A DNA stretch of 64,000 nt from Dyadobacter diqingensis (GTDB lineage: Bacteria > Bacteroidota > Bacteroidia > Cytophagales > Spirosomataceae). Positions 59,917-64,000 of this stretch are shown piece after piece (positions within the stretch are counted from its first letter, which is position 1; each line of letters opens with the position of its first letter). The DNA is taken from assembly GCF_024220585.1 (NCBI RefSeq), contig NZ_JAMXKF010000008.1, forward strand, positions 124,001 to 188,000, written 5' to 3'. The position numbers and the translations under genes were made by a program. Below the pieces are notes generated by a model. It did no database searches. It had not been told where the DNA came from and saw only the letters and a list, made by a program, of their open reading frames with translations.

Positions 59917-62061
59917 TTACTGTAATGTTAACAGGATCGTTTTAAGTCCGCTTTTATTGGTACCTGGCGGGAGCGATTGTTCCACCACTTTACCCGAACC
60001 TTTGAATGTCACTTTGAAGCCCTTGTTTTCCAGAATGAACAACGCATCGCGCATGGCCATGCCCTGTAGGTCCGGCACATCCTTGGACTCAATGTTGCGC
60101 GGTTTCCAGTTGGTTTTGCCTTTTAGTAAAATAGAACCGGCTGCGTATTCATTTTCTTCCGTTACCGGTGTCAGTTTCAACTCGTCGCTGATAACTTTCA
60201 GATCGGAAGTTCTGCCTGCCCATTTTACAATTTTCTCGGCACCGCGGCTGGTATCTTTTAATGTTTTCTGAATGCTCTGGTCGTATGCGTAAATACGGTC
60301 GGCCACTTCCTTAAATACGGGTGCAGCGACACTACCGGCGTAAAGCTGATAGTTTTCTTTCGCTCCGCGCGGCGTGTCGATAATCACGATACAACTGTAT
60401 TTGGGTCTGTTTGCCGGGAAATAACCTGCAAAGGAAGTGTAATACTTACCGGCGGTATGAATCCCGTTGATCAGCTTCTGGGCTGTTCCGGTTTTTCCGG
60501 CAATTTTGTAAAGATCAGTTTTGATATTTCTTGCCGAGCCATGCTCCACAACGCCTTCCAGCATGATTTTAATTTTACGCAGCGTTTCCGGCGAGCAGAT
60601 CGGCTTTTCAGAAACATATGGCAATATCTTGTCTTCCAGTTTTTCAGCGCTGCGTACCTCCCTCACAACCATCGGCCGCACCCAGTATCCGTCATTGGCG
60701 ACCGCATTGTACAAAGCGAGTGTTTGCAGCGGCGTCATGCGCATTTCGTAGCCGTAAGACATGAAAGTAAGGGAGTAGTTATTCCATTGCTTCGAGGACC
60801 GGTCTTTGATGTAAGGCGGGTTTTCACCTTTCATATGGATTCCGGTTGGTTCTGTCAGGTGAAATTGTTTAAGGTATTGAAGATATTTATCAGGTTTTGA
60901 GAAAAAATACCGCTGCATCAGCAAATGAACGCCAATATTCGATGATTTTTCAAATACCTGAGCGGCTGTCAGCACCCCATGTCCGCCTCTTTTTGAGTCG
61001 TTGATAGCAAGTCCGCGAAATCGAACCGAGCCTGTTCCGGTATTAACCGTCACCTGATTCGGGTTCATTTTTGTTTCTTCCAGCAAAGCCATCATCGTCG
61101 GCAACTTGAAGGTAGAGCCGGGATCCGTACTTCCGGCCAGTGCGTAATTGAAAACTTCTTCGTACTTATCGTCCGGACGTTTCGTAAGATTTGCCATCGC
61201 CCGAATTTCTCCCGTCGCGACTTCCATAACAATCACGCAGCCGAAATCTGCCTGGGCTTCGGTGAGTTTTCTTCTTAAAGCAATTTCGGCCATGTCCTGA
61301 AAGTTCATGTCCAGCGTCGTATAAATATCTTTTCCGGCCTCTGGTTGAATGTTCAGGGCGTCTCCCACCGGGATTTTTATACCGCCCTCCACCTGCTCCA
61401 CCAGATTGACGCCTTCCTTGCCTTCCAGATCTTTGTCAAAACTTGCTTCGATACCAATATAACCACGTCCGCTTTTGGGATCCGTGCCACCGATTGTGCG
61501 GTCGGCCATTGGGCTAAAAGGTTTGTAACGTTTGTAGATCATTTCAAACTTTCCTCCCCCGCCCTTTTTTTCCTTGCTAAAAAATGGCCATTCTTTTACC
61601 TTCTCACGTTCCAGATAACCGATTTCCTTGCTTTTCAAACGCAGATATCGTTTGTTTTTGCTGACCCGATATCTGACAAGTTTGTTTCTGTAACCATCAA
61701 AAGTGTTTTCTCCGAAATTTTTTACAAGCAAACTGGCAAGCTGGTCTACATTGTTATAGAAGTAAGCCGAATCAGCAACTTTCGTGTCAAAACCTACATA
61801 GTAATAAGGTAATGAAGTAGCGAGCAGACTTCCGTCGCTTGAAAAAATGCTGCCGCGCATGGCCTGTATCGTATCGAGCTTCAGGTCATTTTTGACCGCA
61901 TATTCCGACCAGGTTTTGCCCTTATGGGTCGCGTAGTATTGCACGTGGAGCAGTTTTCCAAAAACCATGACTGCAAACACGAAGAGTAACAGGGCAACCA
62001 CACGTGCCCGGTATATCAGTGCTTTCTTATTATTTTGGCCGCTTTCTATGTCAGTCTTCAT
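59917..62061 (-). CDS. ftsI: Septal peptidoglycan transpeptidase FtsI (PBP3-type) with PASTA domain
   Basis: The 714-aa protein has a short cytosolic N-terminus, one TM helix (about 17-37, VVALLLFVFAVMVFGKLL), a dimerisation domain and a transpeptidase domain with active Ser in DPGSTFKLP, the SSN motif EKSSNIGVH and the KTG motif AGKTGTAQK. A C-terminal PASTA domain (about 660-714, VPDLQGMAMRDALFILENKG) is present, as in many Bacteroidota and Gram-positive enzymes. It makes septal cross-links with FtsW; ftsW is not in this window. Start at ATG 62059-62061, 35 nt after ftsL. Confidence 0.95.
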   Translation of the reverse strand: MKTDIESGQNNKKALIYRARVVALLLFVFAVMVFGKLLHVQYYATHKGKTWSEYAVKNDLKLDTIQAMRGSIFSSDGSLLATSLPYYYVGFDTKVADSAYFYNNVDQLASLLVKNFGENTFDGYRNKLVRYRVSKNKRYLRLKSKEIGYLEREKVKEWPFFSKEKKGGGGKFEMIYKRYKPFSPMADRTIGGTDPKSGRGYIGIEASFDKDLEGKEGVNLVEQVEGGIKIPVGDALNIQPEAGKDIYTTLDMNFQDMAEIALRRKLTEAQADFGCVIVMEVATGEIRAMANLTKRPDDKYEEVFNYALAGSTDPGSTFKLPTMMALLEETKMNPNQVTVNTGTGSVRFRGLAINDSKRGGHGVLTAAQVFEKSSNIGVHLLMQRYFFSKPDKYLQYLKQFHLTEPTGIHMKGENPPYIKDRSSKQWNNYSLTFMSYGYEMRMTPLQTLALYNAVANDGYWVRPMVVREVRSAEKLEDKILPYVSEKPICSPETLRKIKIMLEGVVEHGSARNIKTDLYKIAGKTGTAQKLINGIHTAGKYYTSFAGYFPANRPKYSCIVIIDTPRGAKENYQLYAGSVAAPVFKEVADRIYAYDQSIQKTLKDTSRGAEKIVKWAGRTSDLKVISDELKLTPVTEENEYAAGSILLKGKTNWKPRNIESKDVPDLQGMAMRDALFILENKGFKVTFKGSGKVVEQSLPPGTNKSGLKTILLTLQ

Positions 62062-62096
62062 GCCCGGGTGATGTCAATAAATAGATATGAAGTGTT

Positions 62097-62504
62097 TTAA
62101 TCCTTTTTGATGATAATCTTTTTTGTTGGATTGAGGTTTTCTTCCAATCCGTCGGGTTTCACCTTTTCAATGATCACAGACTGTTTGCCGCTTTTCATAT
62201 ATTCGGCCTGAATAGACGTGTATTCAGCCCGAAGGTCATCGACCTCTTTTTTTAGTTTGATGCTATTTCTGACATATTCTTCCGACTGAAATCCTATTCT
62301 CTCATAAATTACCAAAAGAAGGACAATCCAGCCGAAATAGTAAAAATATTTTACCGGAACCCTTTCTTCCTGTCCGGGAACATTATCGCCAAAGATCGTG
62401 TCCAACGGCAGAAAACGGTTCAGCCAGTTGAAAAGGTTATATTCCCGTTTCGGTTTAGGTGCCTTTTCCGATGCGGGTTTTGGTCTTCTTCTATTTTCAG
62501 CCAT
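62097..62504 (-). CDS. FtsL-like cell division membrane protein
   Basis: The 135-aa protein has a basic, Pro-rich cytosolic N-terminus (RRRPKPASEKAPKPKRE), one TM helix (about 73-90, YYFGWIVLLLVIYERIGF) and a leucine-rich coiled-coil periplasmic part (SIKLKKEVDDLRAEYTSIQAEYM). Position between rsmH and ftsI identifies it as FtsL-like, although FtsL sequences diverge strongly. FtsL bridges FtsQ/FtsB with FtsI/FtsW at the divisome. Confidence 0.82.
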   Translation of the reverse strand: MAENRRRPKPASEKAPKPKREYNLFNWLNRFLPLDTIFGDNVPGQEERVPVKYFYYFGWIVLLLVIYERIGFQSEEYVRNSIKLKKEVDDLRAEYTSIQAEYMKSGKQSVIIEKVKPDGLEENLNPTKKIIIKKD

Positions 62505-62930
62505 GTTTTTTATAACAGTTAAATGTCATTAAAAATCATTGATTATTGCGTCAGTTTTACCAAAATTCAATTGTTCAAATAGAGGTAAAATTTTTGTTTT
62601 TAAAGGTTGAAATACATCAAATTGTAAAATGTGACACGCCTACGGGGTTCAAATTGCTTCTTCGTCAACCGATGCTACAATATCGTTCATCCCTTCGGGA
62701 TTATTGAGCCCCGGCGTCATTCTGGCTTTTTGATATTGAAATAATTGCATGATGGGTTTTCTATAAAAATCCTTTCCTAGATTCTAACCAATCGCAATCC
62801 CGAAGGGATGAAAGTATTGTAGAAAATTTATCCTGGTTTATCCCCCTGTAAAACCCGGAACGGGTGACAGAACATAGGCCACAATCCCTTTTCAAGCCAA
62901 CACTTTTAATCTACATTACAAAAACCGAGC
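62505..62930. other. 426-nt intergenic region between rsmH and ftsL with repeat element
   Basis: Other dcw genes in this operon are packed within 70 nt, but this gap is 426 nt. It contains no open frame of note and is occupied largely by the palindromic element at 62632-62869, with AT-rich flanks that may contain a promoter for ftsL; none is clear. Confidence 0.6.
62632..62869. repeat. Nested palindromic (MITE/REP-like) intergenic element
   Basis: Inner arms: CTACAATATCGTTCATCCCT and on (62675-62702) against the inverted copy 62796-62822; each contains the small palindrome ATCCCTTCGGGAT. Outer arms: TGACACGCCTACGGGGTT (62632-62649) against AACCCGGAACGGGTGACA (62852-62869), 13 of 18 positions equal on inversion. 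About 93 nt lie inside. No transposase is encoded, and no second copy was seen in the window. Confidence 0.6.
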
Positions 62931-63851
62931 CTATTCCGGCTTCTCGGCAATCCGCAATTTGGCGCTTCTCGCGCGTGGGTTGCGTTTTACTTCTTCTTCC
63001 GTCGCTTCGACCGGTTTTCGGGTAATGCTTTTCAACGGCTTGATTTCATTGCCATAAAAATCCTTTTCAACCTCCCCGTCGAATTTCCCCTTCTGGATAA
63101 AGTTTTTTACCGGTCTGTCTTCCAGCGAGTGATACGACATCACCACCAGCCTTCCTCCGGGATTCAGAACCTCCGGTACCTGCATCAAAAACTCTTCCAG
63201 CACCTTCATTTCGTCGTTGACCTCAATGCGTAAAGCCTGAAAAACCTGTGCGAAATATTTGTTTTCACGGTGTTTCGGGGCGTAACGCATCAAAATCCCT
63301 TTCAGGTCATTAACCGTTTCGATAGGCGCATTATGTCTCGCCGAAAATATTGCTTCCGCCGCCGTACGGGCGTTGGTCACTTCACCATATCTTCCCAGAA
63401 TTGATTGCAATTCTGAGGCCGAGCGCACATTTAAAACTTCGCGCGCCGTTTTTTCATTGTTCGGGTTCATCCGCATATCCAGATCTGCCTCAAAACGGGT
63501 TGAAAAACCACGCTCCGGTGTGTTGATCTGATGCGATGAAACACCAAGGTCCGCCAGGATGCCATCTACTTTTTCCGCTTTATGCAGTTTAAGATACCGC
63601 TTGATATGGCGGAAATTAGCTGCAATGAACGTAAATCTCGGATCATCCTTCCATTGTTCTGCGTTCGCTATTGCATCCGGGTCCTGGTCAAAAACCAAAA
63701 GACGACCGGTTGTTAATTTTTCTAAAATCGCCCGCGAATGTCCTCCTCCGCCAAACGTAACATCCACATAGATGCCGTCAGGACGGATATTCAGGCCGTC
63801 CAGACATTCGGACAGCATTACAGGTTCATGATATGTACTAGGAAGATCCAT
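62931..63851 (-). CDS. rsmH: 16S rRNA (cytosine1402-N4)-methyltransferase RsmH (MraW)
   Basis: The 306-aa protein has HEPVMLSECLDGLNI, the SAM site VDVTFGGGGHSRAIL, LADLGVSSHQINTPERGFS and MSYHSLEDRPVKNF, all typical of RsmH. It methylates C1402 in 16S rRNA. It starts the division/murein block here; the usual preceding gene mraZ is not seen in the 149 nt to the window end, and a -7-like element suggests its own promoter. Confidence 0.96.
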   Translation of the reverse strand: MDLPSTYHEPVMLSECLDGLNIRPDGIYVDVTFGGGGHSRAILEKLTTGRLLVFDQDPDAIANAEQWKDDPRFTFIAANFRHIKRYLKLHKAEKVDGILADLGVSSHQINTPERGFSTRFEADLDMRMNPNNEKTAREVLNVRSASELQSILGRYGEVTNARTAAEAIFSARHNAPIETVNDLKGILMRYAPKHRENKYFAQVFQALRIEVNDEMKVLEEFLMQVPEVLNPGGRLVVMSYHSLEDRPVKNFIQKGKFDGEVEKDFYGNEIKPLKSITRKPVEATEEEVKRNPRARSAKLRIAEKPE

Positions 63852-63900
63852 TTATTAAAAGCAACGTAGATAGGAACTAATTCTTGCCGTCAGGCCGTTA

Positions 63901-63908
63901 CAAACTTA
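63901..63908 (-). promoter_or_regulatory. -7 element upstream of rsmH
   Basis: The minus strand reads TAAGTTTG, a full TAnnTTTG match about 50 nt before the rsmH ATG. The -33 box is weak. Confidence 0.5.
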
Positions 63909-64000
63909 GCAATTTTCAATGGTACGAATTGCGCCTGGGCAGGGATTTAATTTTTTTGCGATACCTGTAATTCTATATCAATAAATTGAATATGAGAGCA

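Noticed and set aside
1..64000. tRNA, rRNA, CRISPR arrays, transposase genes, prophage
   Set aside because: None was recognised by eye on either strand; small RNAs could not be excluded without a covariance search.

Overview
The window comes from a Bacteroidota chromosome, most likely a Cytophagales member of the Spirosomaceae/Dyadobacter type. The evidence is a PorP/SprF protein, a C-terminal gliding/CHU_C secretion domain and a GldJ-like lipoprotein (type IX secretion and gliding), many lipoproteins and signal-peptide proteins, several TAnnTTTG -7 promoter elements, few Shine-Dalgarno sites and an rsmH-ftsL-ftsI-murE-mraY block. The genus is inferred; no rRNA or tRNA was seen.

Layout. 1-9 kb: porP/sprF (cut by the window edge) diverges from a large PKD/CHU_C surface protein, followed by ruvB, mutT, pyrC, a comF-like gene and gldJ. 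9-15 kb: mfd, pnuC, an exported lipoprotein barnase with its barstar, and a small unknown gene. 15-22.5 kb: an ECF sigma factor overlapping a membrane/beta-barrel chimera, then a lipoprotein serpin, two tandem LVIVD-type lipoproteins, a small barrel and a META-like lipoprotein. The sigma gene, the serpin and both LVIVD genes are preceded by the same bipartite promoter-like motif (GTTACAACC, 15 nt, GTGTCTA-like), which suggests one autoregulated envelope regulon. 22.5-28.7 kb: a glycosyltransferase/LpxH-like pair, two tandem TonB_C-domain proteins, and an SPFH protein with a tiny Arc-like partner. 28.9-36.2 kb: three exported peptidases (DPP-IV type, M28, tricorn type). 36-45 kb: hemB, a response regulator, a hydrolase, fabI, two lipoproteins, a 601-nt structured intergenic region, an acyltransferase and comM. 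45-52 kb: an amidase, a HAD protein, an APH-fold protein, a DUF4143 ATPase, a PlsC-type acyltransferase and a double-VOC protein.

52.4-55.2 kb is a tight operon of a periplasmic thioredoxin, an ApbE FMN transferase without a signal peptide, a 74-aa DUF4266 lipoprotein ending in GGCGCN, and a DUF3570 outer-membrane barrel. With the ECF regulon it is the best candidate for a poorly described system. 55-64 kb: aroB, a DUF4136 lipoprotein, and on the minus strand the division/murein genes rsmH, ftsL, ftsI, murE and mraY. A nested palindromic repeat splits rsmH from ftsL, and the cluster stops after mraY.

Functions are family-level readings of the sequence. Promoter and terminator calls rest on motif and inverted-repeat inspection by eye.
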